Shown piece by piece: positions 8,494 through 17,272 of a stretch of DNA of 64,000 bases. Source of the stretch: Aureococcus anophagefferens. Its lineage: Eukaryota; Sar; Pelagophyceae; Pelagomonadales; Pelagomonadaceae. Location: NCBI RefSeq assembly GCF_000186865.1, contig NW_008705563.1, positions 1,523,449-1,587,448 on the forward strand, written 5' to 3'. The position numbers and the translations under genes were made by a program. Below the pieces are notes generated by a model. The model worked only from the letters and a program-made list of their open reading frames with translations. It did no database searches and was not told where the DNA came from. Each line of letters begins with the position of its first letter. Position 1 is the first letter of the stretch.

Positions 8494-9855
8494 TTACCAG
8501 CGGCGCACGTCCTTCTCCGGGTAGGCCGGGTCGCAGCCGTGGGCCGCGACGGCGGCGGCCTCGGCGGCGACCTCGAGGGCGACGGCGTCCTCGCGCGCCT
8601 GCGCCGCCGCCGCGAGGAGGCGCTCGTAGGCCCGCCGCGCGTCCTCGGCGCGCTCCGCGGCCGCGGCCGCGGCGCCGCCCGCGGCCGCGGCGGCGTCCGC
8701 GGCCGCCGCGGCGCGCCGGCCCGCGCAGGTCACGTGGCAGAACTTGTCCATGAAGGCCGCGTTCTTGTCGCACTCGCCGCGCGCGGCCCAGTTCGGGCAC
8801 TCGCCCTGCCAGTCGACGCACTTGGAGCGGATCGTCACGACGAAGGGGTTCGCGTCCGTGTCGATGTGCTGCCAGGCGAGCACGCTCTCGCGCGTCAGCG
8901 CGCCGCCGGCGCGGAGGTCCCGCGTCGCGAAGAGGTGGGACACGAAGGCCGTGCGCTCCGTCGTCTGGCCCGGCGCGAGGTCCTGCGGGTCGTAGCTCTC
9001 GGTCCCCCGGATCCACCAGGTGCGCACGGCGTGGTCGTGCTCGTTCCGGAAGACGACGGCCGTCTCGAGCTTGGGCCACATCCACGCTTCGAAGGCCGCG
9101 AGCGTCGGCCGCCGGAGGAGCTCGAAGTCGTCCCAGAGGCGCGTGCCGTTCCGCGCGAAGACGACGAAGGGGCAGCCCGCGGCGGCCGCCGCCGCGTCGA
9201 TGCCGAACTTCTTCGCGATGCGGCTCGGCGACCCGTCGGGGTCGCTGAGCCTCGCCTTGGCCGTCTGCAGGACGGCCTCCCACCAGATGCCGTGCGGGTC
9301 CAGCTTGTCCGCGAAGGGGTAGGGGAAGCGCGTCTCGTAGCGCAAAAAGTCGCCGCACTCGCCCTCGTCGTAGAGGGCCAGGACGAAGTGGCGGTCCACG
9401 CGGCCGTCGTCGCCGAGCGCCGTGTCCTCGAGGTGCTTCCGGCTCCGCACGTTAATCGCGCGCGCGGCGGCCCGCTCCTGGCCCTCCGTGAGCGCCCGCG
9501 GCCGCCGGGGCCGCTGCCGCGGCGGCGGCGGCGGCGGCGGCTCGGGCCGCCGCTGCCGGCCCGTCGCGTCGTAGTGGCGCCGGTCGTCCTCGTCGCTCAG
9601 CAGCTCGAACGCCGCGACGACCTCGAGGAACCGGCGGTGCATCTCGTCGCCCTTGCCCGGGTGCTTGTCCGGGTGCGTCTCCCGCGCCTTGGCGCGGTAG
9701 GCGTTGCGCACCTGGCTCAGCGTCGCGCGCGCGCTGATGCCCAGGATCTCGTAGGGCGACCGGCTCAGCTCGACGGACTGGGGCTTGCGCGGCGGCGCCG
9801 CGCGACCGATGATGAGCGCGCAGCAAAAGGCGGCGACGGCGGCGGACCGCGCCAT
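8494..9855 (-). CDS. Secretory-pathway DnaJ (J-domain) protein with C-terminal ShK-like domain
   Basis: A 453-residue protein. The ATG at 9855 gives a signal peptide (MARSAAVAAFCCALIIGRAA); upstream ATGs only add Arg/Ala-rich sequence. The J domain follows at about residues 30-95, with the HPD tripeptide at 61-63, required for stimulating Hsp70. A Pro-rich linker (about 107-125) leads to a middle region including CPFVVFARNGTRLWDDFELL. Near the C-terminus a six-Cys ShK-like module (about 340-381) contains CVDWQGECPNWAARGECD and FCHVTC, then a long Ala-rich helix. The combination points to an ER-lumen or secreted co-chaperone. No retention tetrapeptide is present; the protein ends in KDVRRW. 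No intron seen. Confidence 0.85.
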   Translation of the reverse strand: MARSAAVAAFCCALIIGRAAPPRKPQSVELSRSPYEILGISARATLSQVRNAYRAKARETHPDKHPGKGDEMHRRFLEVVAAFELLSDEDDRRHYDATGRQRRPEPPPPPPPRQRPRRPRALTEGQERAAARAINVRSRKHLEDTALGDDGRVDRHFVLALYDEGECGDFLRYETRFPYPFADKLDPHGIWWEAVLQTAKARLSDPDGSPSRIAKKFGIDAAAAAAGCPFVVFARNGTRLWDDFELLRRPTLAAFEAWMWPKLETAVVFRNEHDHAVRTWWIRGTESYDPQDLAPGQTTERTAFVSHLFATRDLRAGGALTRESVLAWQHIDTDANPFVVTIRSKCVDWQGECPNWAARGECDKNAAFMDKFCHVTCAGRRAAAAADAAAAAGGAAAAAAERAEDARRAYERLLAAAAQAREDAVALEVAAEAAAVAAHGCDPAYPEKDVRRW

Positions 9856-10080
9856 CGACGCGGCGACGACGCGTACGCGGCGCGCGCGCACGGCCGACGC
9901 GGCCTGTCGTTGCGGGGCGTTTGTGTGTGTTGGGCTGCCCGCCGCTCGACGCAATGTGGATAAGTTGCAGGTCAATATAGCAGTCCGGCGGCCTCAGCAC
10001 CAAGCTCGCCATCTCGAGCTCTGCCACAGCATCATCAGCCAGCGCATACAGCTGCGCTTAGCACGCGCCCGCGCGGGCGG

Positions 10081-10177
10081 GCTCGGCGCCTCGGGCGTCC
10101 GCGACCTCGAGGTCGGCGCGAACCGCGCGTCCTTCCTCAAGGTCGCGGCGGCCATGGACGACCTCGGCTGGATCTAG
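10081..10177 (+). pseudogene. Short remnant resembling the C-terminus of glutamate dehydrogenase
   Basis: In the 384-base spacer between the DnaJ gene and the YHYH gene, a + strand frame ends at a TAG (10175-10177) with EVGANRASFLKVAAAMDDLG then WI. This resembles the extreme C-terminus of hexameric NADP glutamate dehydrogenases, where GANIAGFxKVADAM is conserved. No dehydrogenase core lies upstream, where the sequence is AT-richer and non-coding in character. It could be a relic of a copy lost by rearrangement or a stray terminal exon. Only about 20 residues support it. Confidence 0.3.
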
Positions 10178-10239
10178 GCGCGCTCGGCCGTGTCGCCCGA
10201 GGCGCGCGCGACCGTCGCTCCCGAGCCGCGCCTCCTCTT

Positions 10240-12617
10240 CTATGTAACGCGCCCTTCGACCTCGACACAGCTCAGAGGCTGGCCCTGTGAGCAAAATTCC
10301 GCGGCGCCCGGCGGGAGCGGGCAGGTCCAGGCGTTGCCCTCGACGCCGCAGCCGACGTACTGGTGGAACGGGAGCGCGGGCAGCGCGCCGCCGAGGCCCG
10401 GCCGCGAGCGGACGAGGTGGTTGCCCTCGATCTGGAGGACCGCGAGGTAGGCCATGTCCGCGAGCGACGCCGGGATCGTGCCCACGAGGCCGTTGTACTC
10501 GAGGTCGACGGCGACGACGCGTTTCCGGCCGCCGCGGTCCGCGCACGCGATCTCGCCGCCGAACGTCAAACACGAGCACGGGTCGTCGCGGTACTCCCCG
10601 CAGTAGGTCCAGGACGCGTTGCCGCCGGAGGCGTCGTAGAGGTCGCGCCAGGCCGCGCAGTCCGCGGCGTCGAGGCCCGCGGACTCGCCGACGCAGCCGT
10701 CCGCGGCCGCGCGCGCCGCCTCGTCCGCGCCCCAGGCCGCGTGGCGCGCGAAGACCCAGGCCGGCGTCGCCGGCGGCGGCGCGTCGCCGCGCAGGGTCGC
10801 GTGGTAATTCCGGTTGTCGTGGTCCACGGGCGCGTAGGGCCGCGCGTCCGCGGCCCAGGCCGGCGCCTCCGCGCCGGGCGAGTCGTCGCCGCAGCAGGGC
10901 AGGAGCAGGAACTCGTCGTCGCGGTCCCGCCTACGAAACGCGGCGTCTTCCCGCGCGACGCCGCGAAAGGACGCCGATACCCGCGAGTTGTCGAAGGCCC
11001 ACTGGTGGTCCCCCGGCTGGCCGCCGCGCTCGTAGTGGAGCCCGCTCACGTCGCCGTGCCAGCAGGCGATGGTGTAGGGGAACTTCGACGACACGTGGTA
11101 GTGGCTGCGTTTGGGGGGAAAAGACGCTCGAGCGCAGGGCGAAGGAACGAAAGACGCGGGAGGACGCGCTAGCTGCGGTTCGACTCGGGCGTCGCCCCGA
11201 AGTGCCCCATGCAGCGGTCCAGGTCGTCCGGCTCCCGCCGGTCCGCGTCGTACTTGCCGTACAACCCGAAGCCGTCGGCGGCCCAGCCGATGAGCTTCGA
11301 GTGGCCGCTTGTCGTGTCGTCGTACATGCAGACGGGGTCGCCGTGGTAGTGGATGTCGAAGCCGCGGCCGCTGTGCTCGTTGCAGGAGTCCATCTGCCCG
11401 TCGAGCATCATGTTCTTCGCGCGGTCCCTGCCGTCCGTGGTCTCGTTGGCCTTGTCGACGCGGGGGATGTCGGGGAACATGATGGGATACATCGACAGCG
11501 CGTCGAGCGTCATCGCGAGCGCGCCGGCTCCCAGGTAGTCCGTCGCGTTCGCGCTGTACGTCGGGTCGAGGGGGATGCGGTAAGCCATTGATTGCGTGTT
11601 CCAGAGGCGCACCTGCGGGGTTCGGCGTCGCGGTCGTTGCTTCTCTCCGGGACGCGGCCGCCGCGCGCTCAGGTCGCCGCTCGGCGGGCCGCTGCCCGCG
11701 GGCTTCGGGACCTCTTCGAGGAAGACGTCGTGGTTCGGGACCGCGTCGGACCAGACGACGAGCGAGTCGTTGGTGCAGTACGCGCCTACGACGAGGCATA
11801 TCGATGACGATTTTTTCCCGGTCAAAAGCTCTCGAAAATCGTCACGGCCGCAAGGACGCTGGTAGGCACCGGAGATGTGGTCGCCGTGCCACAAGAGACT
11901 CTTCCCGACGTCGCACTGGGGATACGCGGCCTTGGACGCCGCGGCGCACGGCTGGCACGCGCGGCCTTCGACGGGCTTCGCCGGGCTTCCGGCGCCTCGC
12001 GCGCGCCCGTCCCCGCGGACGGCCGCGTCGACGCCCGCGCCGTGGCGCTCGCCCGTGGCCCAGTCCACGCACACGGCGTGGCAGTGCTCCGCGGCGCCCG
12101 GCGGCAGCGGGCAGTCGAACGCGTTCGTCCGCGGGTCGTCGCTCTGGTCGTAGGCGTTCATGACCGTCGACGACAGGAAGCAGCAGTCGTCGCGCGTGCC
12201 GTAGCCGCAGCCGCGGATCTTGGAGTAGTTGATGGCCGGCAGCGGGCCGCTGAAGTTGTTGTAGGCGACCATGAGGTAGCGCAAGTCGTCGAGGTCCCCG
12301 AGCGCCGCGGGCAGCGGGCCGGCGAGCCCGCGGCCGCCGACGTCGAAGCCGACGATGCGCGCGCCGTCGGCGCTGCAGTCGACGTACTTGGGCGTGGCGC
12401 AGGGGTCGAGGCGCGCCATGGAGCCGATCTCGATGTCGCGCGGCATGCCCGGCGCCGCCGACGCGTTCTTGGGCATGGGCGCGACGATGGCGTCGTAGAT
12501 GCGCAGCCAGGCCTCGCAGTCCTTGGGCGCGAGGCGCGCCGATTCGTTGACGCACGGCCCGCCGAGCCTCGCGGCGGCGGCGGGCAGGAGGGCCAGGAGG
12601 ATTGGGAGGCAGCCCAT
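10240..12617 (-). CDS. Secreted LRR-YHYH-LRR protein (four exons)
   Basis: Exons on the minus strand are 11870-12617, 11185-11785, 10985-11104 and 10240-10930, giving 719 residues in frame. A signal peptide (MGCLPILLALLPAAAA) is followed by a plant-type leucine-rich segment (GLAGPLPAALGDLDDLRYLMVAYNNFSGPLP) ending in DCPLPPGAAEHC. The middle is a YHYH domain: VRLWNTQSMAYRIPL, FDIHYHGDPVC, LIGWAADGFGLYGKYD, then HYHVSSKFPYTIACWHG. The C-terminal part is a second LRR block (YNGLVGTIPASLADMAYLAVLQ) that closes with a near copy of the first cap (TCPLPPGAAEFC). Exons 1/2 and 3/4 are joined across family C introners; 2/3 is an ordinary intron. A Pro/Arg-rich stretch near 11640-11700 before VRLWNTQ may hide a further in-frame intron. 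Function of YHYH proteins is unknown. Confidence 0.75.
10931..10984 (-). mobile_element. Family C mini-introner (54-bp intron)
   Basis: Read on the minus strand, the intron begins GCGGGTAT, then CGGCGTCC, and ends TTTCGTAG before GCGGGACC. Removing it joins NS to RDRDDEFLLLPCC in the YHYH gene. The flanking duplication is decayed (5 of 8). The donor is GC. The length is a multiple of three, so retention would not shift the frame. Confidence 0.65.
11105..11184 (-). other. Ordinary 80-bp spliceosomal intron in the YHYH gene
   Basis: The exon frame ends at a TAG just after GHFGATPE and resumes one frame over at HYHVSSKFPYTI. A GT...AG intron from GTCGAACC to AAACGCAG, with a pyrimidine-rich stretch before the acceptor, joins them. 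It lacks the duplication and terminal sequences of the introner families. The exact donor is the least certain part. Confidence 0.6.
11786..11869 (-). mobile_element. Family C introner (84-bp intron) in the YHYH gene
   Basis: Minus strand: GTGCCTAC, then CAGCGTCCT, an inverted repeat TGACGATTTTC...GAAAAAATCGTCA, ending GTCGTAG before GCGCGTAC (6 of 8 match to the left copy). Splicing gives HISG-AYCTNDSLVVWSD. The donor is GT and the length is a multiple of three. Confidence 0.75.
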
Positions 12618-12656
12618 TGCTCTCCCTCGCGAAGGTGTTCAACGCCGACCTCAATT

Positions 12657-13863
12657 TTACGACGCGACGCGCGACGACGCGAAGGTGTGCTCCCCGCGCG
12701 GCTCGCCGTCGGCCGGCGCGACGGCGCGCGCCGTGAAGGGGTCGCCGCCGAAGTCGTAGGGCGGCGGCTCGGCGACGTCGAGGCGCGCGAGGAGCCCCCG
12801 GGCGACCGCGTCGACGTCCGCGTCGATCTTGAGGGCCGCGAACTCCTCGTCCACCGCGGGCCCGCGGTTGACGATGGCCAACTTGCAGGGCGCCGGCCGG
12901 ACCTTGCCGCGCTTCACCGTCGTCGCGAGGCGGAGCGGGAGCTTGGCCCACTTCGACGACGGGCACCAGGGGTCGAAGTAGTTCGCGAGCACGCCCATGC
13001 CTACGTGGAGACGGTTCCGTTCCCCCGGGCCGAGCAGGGTGGGACGCCGGCCGCGCGCTCGACCCCCAGACGACGACGAGGTCCGCCTCGCGCATGTGGC
13101 GCTTCGCGGCGCCGACGTTGTGTACGGCGTTGTCGCCCCAGGGGAAGCCGCCGGGCGTCTCGCCGAAGTCGACGGTCGAGTCGACGAGCCAGCCCGCGCC
13201 CCGCCGCGGCAGGTCGTCGCCGCGCGGCCGGCAGTTGGGGCAGGCGCGGCGCGTCACGTGGCGGCCCGCGGCGTTCGTTGCAAGGTACGTGTCGCCGTGG
13301 TACGTCACGAAGTCGCGGACGACGACGGCGCCGCAGCCCCTGGGCCGCAGGCGCCGGTCGGCCTCCCGCGCCGCCGCCCGCCCGTCGTCGCTCTCCGAGT
13401 CCGTCTCGCCCATGTCGCCGTCGCTGTCGCCGTCTTCGAAGTTTCCGCAGACTTCGACGAACGCGTTCCCGTGGAGCTCGCTGAGCTTCGCCGGCGCGAG
13501 GCCGCTCCGCAGGTGGAGCGCGTCCTCGTTCTGCGTGATGACGTGGGCGACGGTGCCGCCGGCGACGAGGGCCGCGATGGCCCGGTGCGCGAGCGTCGGC
13601 GCCGCGCCCGGGAGCCGCCAGTACATCGACGCGTCCCAGGGCGGCGGCGCGGCGCCCTTCGTCGCGCCGGGCTCGCCGCTCGCGAGGCCCTTGGCGACGG
13701 CCTCGGTCCAGATGCCGTCGGGCCCGCGGTAGTCGCGGATCTGCGCGTTCGTCGAGATGCCGGCGCCCGTGACGAAGACGACGTGCGACGCGGCTTGGAT
13801 AAGAGCCGCCAGCGCGTCGAGCTCGGCCTCGAGGCCCTTGCGCCGCTTCGACGAGCGCGTCAT
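12657..13863 (-). CDS. Sirtuin (SIRT6/7-like NAD-dependent deacylase), two exons
   Basis: Exons 13059-13863 and 12657-13000 give 382 residues. NAD-binding VTGAGISTNAQIRDYRGP (about 31-48) is followed by GIWT. The QNEDALHLRSG segment precedes the catalytic His in ELHGN (His131). DSTVDFGET and VVWGSSMGVLANY follow, as in SIRT6/7. The zinc module is unusual. The first CxxC is reduced to one Cys (EVCGN, Cys139), an acidic insertion follows (about 143-160), Cys177 may substitute, and CPNC (208-211) is intact. Nuclear chromatin deacylase activity is inferred from family. The exons join across a 58-bp introner inside the VVWGSS-MGVLAN motif. It lies 39 bases from the start of the YHYH gene and is divergent from the permease gene. 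Confidence 0.88.
13001..13058 (-). mobile_element. Family C mini-introner (58-bp intron) in the sirtuin gene
   Basis: Minus strand: GCGCGCGG, then CCGGCGTCCCAC, CGGGGGAACG, ending CCACGTAG. Splicing turns TCGA/GCATGGGC into an uninterrupted VVWGSSMGVLANY. The length equals the 58-bp copy at 19997. The duplication is no longer clear (about 4 of 8). The donor is GC. Confidence 0.65.
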
Positions 13864-14025
13864 GGTGGCGGGTTTGCAAGCGGCACAACGCGACGGGCAG
13901 CACTGCGTCAGGGAGAAGAGAGAAGCGACGGAGCGAGGCGCTCACATCAGCCGAGCTCTGCCGCAAAACTTCAAGAATCGCTGGTGCACTGCTCTTGCTG
14001 CTGACTCGATAGCCTGAGCCCGGCG
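13864..14025. promoter_or_regulatory. Divergent promoter spacer (sirtuin / permease)
   Basis: 162 bases separate two divergent ATGs. The spacer contains CTTCAA at 13969-13974, the hexamer recurring in other spacers here. No TATA box or other clear site. Confidence 0.35.
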
Positions 14026-15411
14026 ATGGCAGCGTCATCGCGCCGTTGCGGCCTCCTTCTAGGCCTCGCTGCCACCACTCGTGCGCTGCAGGCACCAGCG
14101 CGGTCATCGCTTGCACCGCGCCACCAAAAACGCCACGCGTCGCCGGCGGACTGGCCCAGCGCCCTCGCCGAGGCCTGCGACGCGGACTACGAGGAGGAGA
14201 CCATGAGCGTCGGCTCCGCCGCGGCGCTCGTCGCCGGCACGACCGTCGGCGCCGGCGTGCTCGCGCTGCCGGCGGCGACGCGCGGCGCGGGCTTCGTCGC
14301 GTCGAGCGGCGTGCTCGTCGCGTCGTGGGCGTTCATGGCCGTCGCCGCGCTCCTCGTCGCGGAGACGTCCGTCGGCGTCGTCTGCGCGACGGGCCGCGTC
14401 GACCTGGGCTTCCTGGCGACGGTGCGGTCGCTCTGCGGGCCGCGCGTCGGGTCCGTGGCGGGCGCGGCCTACGCGTTCATCCACTACGCGCTCTTGGTCG
14501 CGTACGCGGCGCAGGGCGGCGCGCTGCTGGCGGGCGCCGTCGGCGCGGACCCGGCCCTCGGCGCCGTGGCCTTCTCCGGCGTGCTGGGGGGGACCGTGGC
14601 CTTCGGGTCCGGCGACGTCGTCGACGCGGTCAACAACGCGTTCGTCGTCGTCGTCGTCGCGTCCTTTTCGGCGCTCCTGTGCCTCGGCTCGGGCGAGTTC
14701 GACGCGGGCCGGCTCCTCGCGACGTCCGGCGACGCGGGTGCGGCCTTCGGCGCCGTGCCCATCTCCATCCTCGCGCTCGTGTACCACAACGTCGTGCCGC
14801 TCGTCGCGACGCGGCTCAAAGGCGACCGGCCGAAGATCGCGGCCGCGATCCTCGCCGGCTCGGCCGTGCCCCTGGTCATGTTCCTCCTCTGGAACGGCCT
14901 CATCCTGGGCTCCGTGGACGGCGACGCCGTCGCCGCGGCGGGCGGCGACCCCGTCGCCGCGCTCGTCGCCGCGGAGGGCGGCGCGGCCGCGCCCGCGCTC
15001 GGGCCTACGGTCGCGCTCTTCAGCCTCTCGGCCGTCGTCACGTCCTTCGTCGGCTTCTATTTCGGGCTGCGCACCTACCTGCGGGACCTCTTCCTCGGCG
15101 ACGGCGGCGGCGGCCCGCTCGCGGACGCCGCGGAGAGCGAGGTCCTGCTCGCGGCGCTCGTCCTCGCGCCGCCGACGCTCGTCGCCTGCGTCGACCCGAA
15201 GATCTTCCTCCCGGCGCTCGACGCCGCGGGCACCTTCGGCATCACGACGCTCTTCGGCATCATCCCGGCCGTCGCGGCCTACCGGCAGCGCGAAGGGGCC
15301 GCGGACGGCGAGGTCTACGTCCCCGGCGGCGCCGCGACGCTGGGGGCGATGGTCGCCATCTCCGCGGCCGTCCTCGGCGAGGGCGTGCTCGACGGCGTGG
15401 GGGTGCTGTAG
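14026..15411 (+). CDS. Aromatic amino-acid (tyrosine/tryptophan) permease family, probably plastid-targeted
   Basis: A 461-residue polytopic protein of the Trp/Tyr permease (ArAAP) family. Residues 1-45 are Arg/Ala/Ser-rich, resembling an organelle-targeting sequence. The conserved first helix reads AAALVAGTTVGAGVLALPAAT. About ten further hydrophobic helices follow to the C-terminus. Family motifs include YNNVVP-like YHNVVPLVATRLKGDRPKI after the middle of the protein, with the break expected in an APC-fold transporter. Plant and algal homologues are plastid proteins, so import or export of aromatic amino acids across a plastid membrane is likely. That is family inference. It is intronless. 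Confidence 0.85.
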   Translation: MAASSRRCGLLLGLAATTRALQAPARSSLAPRHQKRHASPADWPSALAEACDADYEEETMSVGSAAALVAGTTVGAGVLALPAATRGAGFVASSGVLVASWAFMAVAALLVAETSVGVVCATGRVDLGFLATVRSLCGPRVGSVAGAAYAFIHYALLVAYAAQGGALLAGAVGADPALGAVAFSGVLGGTVAFGSGDVVDAVNNAFVVVVVASFSALLCLGSGEFDAGRLLATSGDAGAAFGAVPISILALVYHNVVPLVATRLKGDRPKIAAAILAGSAVPLVMFLLWNGLILGSVDGDAVAAAGGDPVAALVAAEGGAAAPALGPTVALFSLSAVVTSFVGFYFGLRTYLRDLFLGDGGGGPLADAAESEVLLAALVLAPPTLVACVDPKIFLPALDAAGTFGITTLFGIIPAVAAYRQREGAADGEVYVPGGAATLGAMVAISAAVLGEGVLDGVGVL

Positions 15412-15431
15412 CTAACATCTTAGGGAAACGA

Positions 15432-16868
15432 TCAGCTCGCGCGCGGCCGCCGGCGCCGCCGCCGCGGCTTCGCGGCCTTGCCCGCCTTGGCGCCGCTCCG
15501 CTCGAGGAGCGCGAGGCACGCCTTGCCGCGGAGGCGCGTCCGCCCGATGTGCTCGAGGCACACGTCGAGCGCCGTCGCGCCGCGCTCGTCGCGCTCCGCC
15601 GCGGACGCGCCGGCCTCGAGGAGCGGCGCGACGAGGTCCGGCTCGCCCGCGCGCGCCGCGAGGTGCAGCGGCGTCTGGCCGTAGCGATTCGGCGCGTCGA
15701 GGACGGCCCCGCGCCCGACGGCGCCGAGCAGGAGCCGGAGCACGGCCGCGTGCCGCCCGACGATCGCCGCGTGGAGCGGCGTGAACCGGTCGCGGTCCGC
15801 GCGGTGCGCGACGACGGCCGACGGCGCCGCCGCCGGCGCCGCGGCGAGCTCGACGGCGAGGAGCCGCGCGACGACGTCGGCGCGGCCCTTGAGCGCCGCG
15901 ACGTAGAGCGGGTGCTCGTGGCGGTGGTTCGGCATGCCGAGCGACTCCCCTAAGAACGGCGACGGCGCCGAGAGCGCGGCGACGGCGGCGCCCGCGCCCT
16001 GCTCCGCGGCGCGCACGAGGGCCGTCGAGCCCGCGTGGTCGCGGTGGAGCGGGTCCGCACCGAACGCCACGAGCGCCGCGCAGGCCGCCGCGTCGTCGCG
16101 GAGCGCCGCGGCGTGGAGCGGCGCGTGCTTCCGGCCGTCGACGGCCTCGAGCGCGGCCGCGAGGACCTCCGGCGTCGCGGCGCAGCGCGCGCGGAGCGCG
16201 CCGAGCTCCGCGACGGACGCGACGGCGAGGTCGACGGTCTCGACCCCGACGACGTGCCTCGCGACGACGTCGGCCGCCGCGGCGCCGAGGAACGTCGTTT
16301 CGACGACGGCGATGGTCCGCGGCGCGGGCGGCGGGTCGCCGTCGCCGTCGACGAGGCAGCCGCCGAGGAAGAGGACCTCGAGGCTCGGCAGCGCGCCGCG
16401 CGCGACGGCCCCGAGCAGCGCCGACGACACCGTGCCGTTCGTGAGGCCGAGGAGGCGCAGGCCCCGCGCCGTGGGCGCGCGCGGCGCGAGCCAGAGCACG
16501 TCGCCGATGTGCAGCGCCTCGAGGCCCTGCTTCGCCAGCGCGTCGCGCGCGACCGCGTCGCCGAGGCAGAAGCACTTGGACGCGACGACGGCACGCGCCG
16601 CCGCCGCCGCGACGAGCAGCTCCTCGGAGCGCACGTTGCCGTGGCGGAACCGCGCGCAGCGCATCGCGCCGGCGAGGGGCAGGAAGCGGTCCAGCGCTAC
16701 GCGGCGGCCGGTGAAGTGGAAGCTCAGCTCCGTCGACCGCGCGAGCGCGAGGACGCCGCGGCTCGCGCCGCGCAGGTTGCCGAGGTCGCGCGGCGTCCGC
16801 GCGCTGAGGAAGAGGCAGCTGCGGACGAGCTCCTCGGGCAGCGTTGCCAGCGCGCCGAGCGACGACAT
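15432..16868 (-). CDS. F-box-like ankyrin-repeat protein
   Basis: A 478-residue protein starting at the ATG at 16868 (MSSLGALATLPEELVRSC); another in-frame ATG is three codons upstream. The N-terminal ATLPEELVRSCLFLSARTPRD resembles an F-box. The centre has degenerate leucine-rich stretches (SLEVLFLGGCLVDG). From about residue 245 there are five or so ankyrin units, including HAPLHAAALRDDAAACAALV and QTPLHLAARAGEPDLVAPLLEAGA. The C-terminus is basic ([11 protein letters not shown]). A role as substrate adaptor for an SCF ubiquitin ligase is plausible. Just upstream on the same strand (16987 to 16870) a second frame reads MAARFGSLINIDLIRFLDL and on; this may be an upstream exon or peptide, but no splice joining was found. 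Confidence 0.7.
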   Translation of the reverse strand: MSSLGALATLPEELVRSCLFLSARTPRDLGNLRGASRGVLALARSTELSFHFTGRRVALDRFLPLAGAMRCARFRHGNVRSEELLVAAAAARAVVASKCFCLGDAVARDALAKQGLEALHIGDVLWLAPRAPTARGLRLLGLTNGTVSSALLGAVARGALPSLEVLFLGGCLVDGDGDPPPAPRTIAVVETTFLGAAAADVVARHVVGVETVDLAVASVAELGALRARCAATPEVLAAALEAVDGRKHAPLHAAALRDDAAACAALVAFGADPLHRDHAGSTALVRAAEQGAGAAVAALSAPSPFLGESLGMPNHRHEHPLYVAALKGRADVVARLLAVELAAAPAAAPSAVVAHRADRDRFTPLHAAIVGRHAAVLRLLLGAVGRGAVLDAPNRYGQTPLHLAARAGEPDLVAPLLEAGASAAERDERGATALDVCLEHIGRTRLRGKACLALLERSGAKAGKAAKPRRRRRRPRAS

Positions 16869-17031
16869 TGCCAGCACTCGATGACGAGGAGGCTGTGGAG
16901 CTCCGGAGAGCGGTCCGGGAGGGCCTCCTTGAGGTCAAGAAACCTGATGAGGTCGATATTGATGAGGCTGCCGAAGCGAGCAGCCATGGGCTGCCCAATG
17001 GTGGAGGCGGTGCAGCACAGCTCGTGAGACC

Positions 17032-17271
17032 ATGCGGCGCCTCTCGGCGCTCCTCGTCGCCGCGGCGGCCCGGGCCTACGAGTTTTCCGCGCCGCACGTC
17101 GTCACCGCCGACGATTTGGTCCGCACCCTGTGCCTGGCCGACGTCGACGGCGACGGCGACGTCGACTTCCTCGCGGCCTTCGACGCGACCGTCGCGTGGT
17201 ACGCCAACGTCGCCCTGAGCTTCAGCGCGAACGTCATCGGCACCGCCGCGGACGACGCGCGCGGCGAACGC
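17032..17271 (+). pseudogene. Fragment of a secreted FG-GAP/VCBS-repeat protein
   Basis: An ATG at 17032 opens a signal peptide-like start (MRRLSALLVAAAARA) followed by a single VCBS/FG-GAP unit: CLADVDGDGDVDFLAAFDAT then VAWYANV. Multi-repeat proteins of this type use the unit ADVDGDGDVD many times. Here only one and a half are present before the sequence runs out of frame into the next gene's coding region. The frame stays open but is only the shadow of the downstream protein. It is best read as a truncated copy or a 5' exon cut off by rearrangement. Confidence 0.5.
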
Positions 17272-17272
17272 C

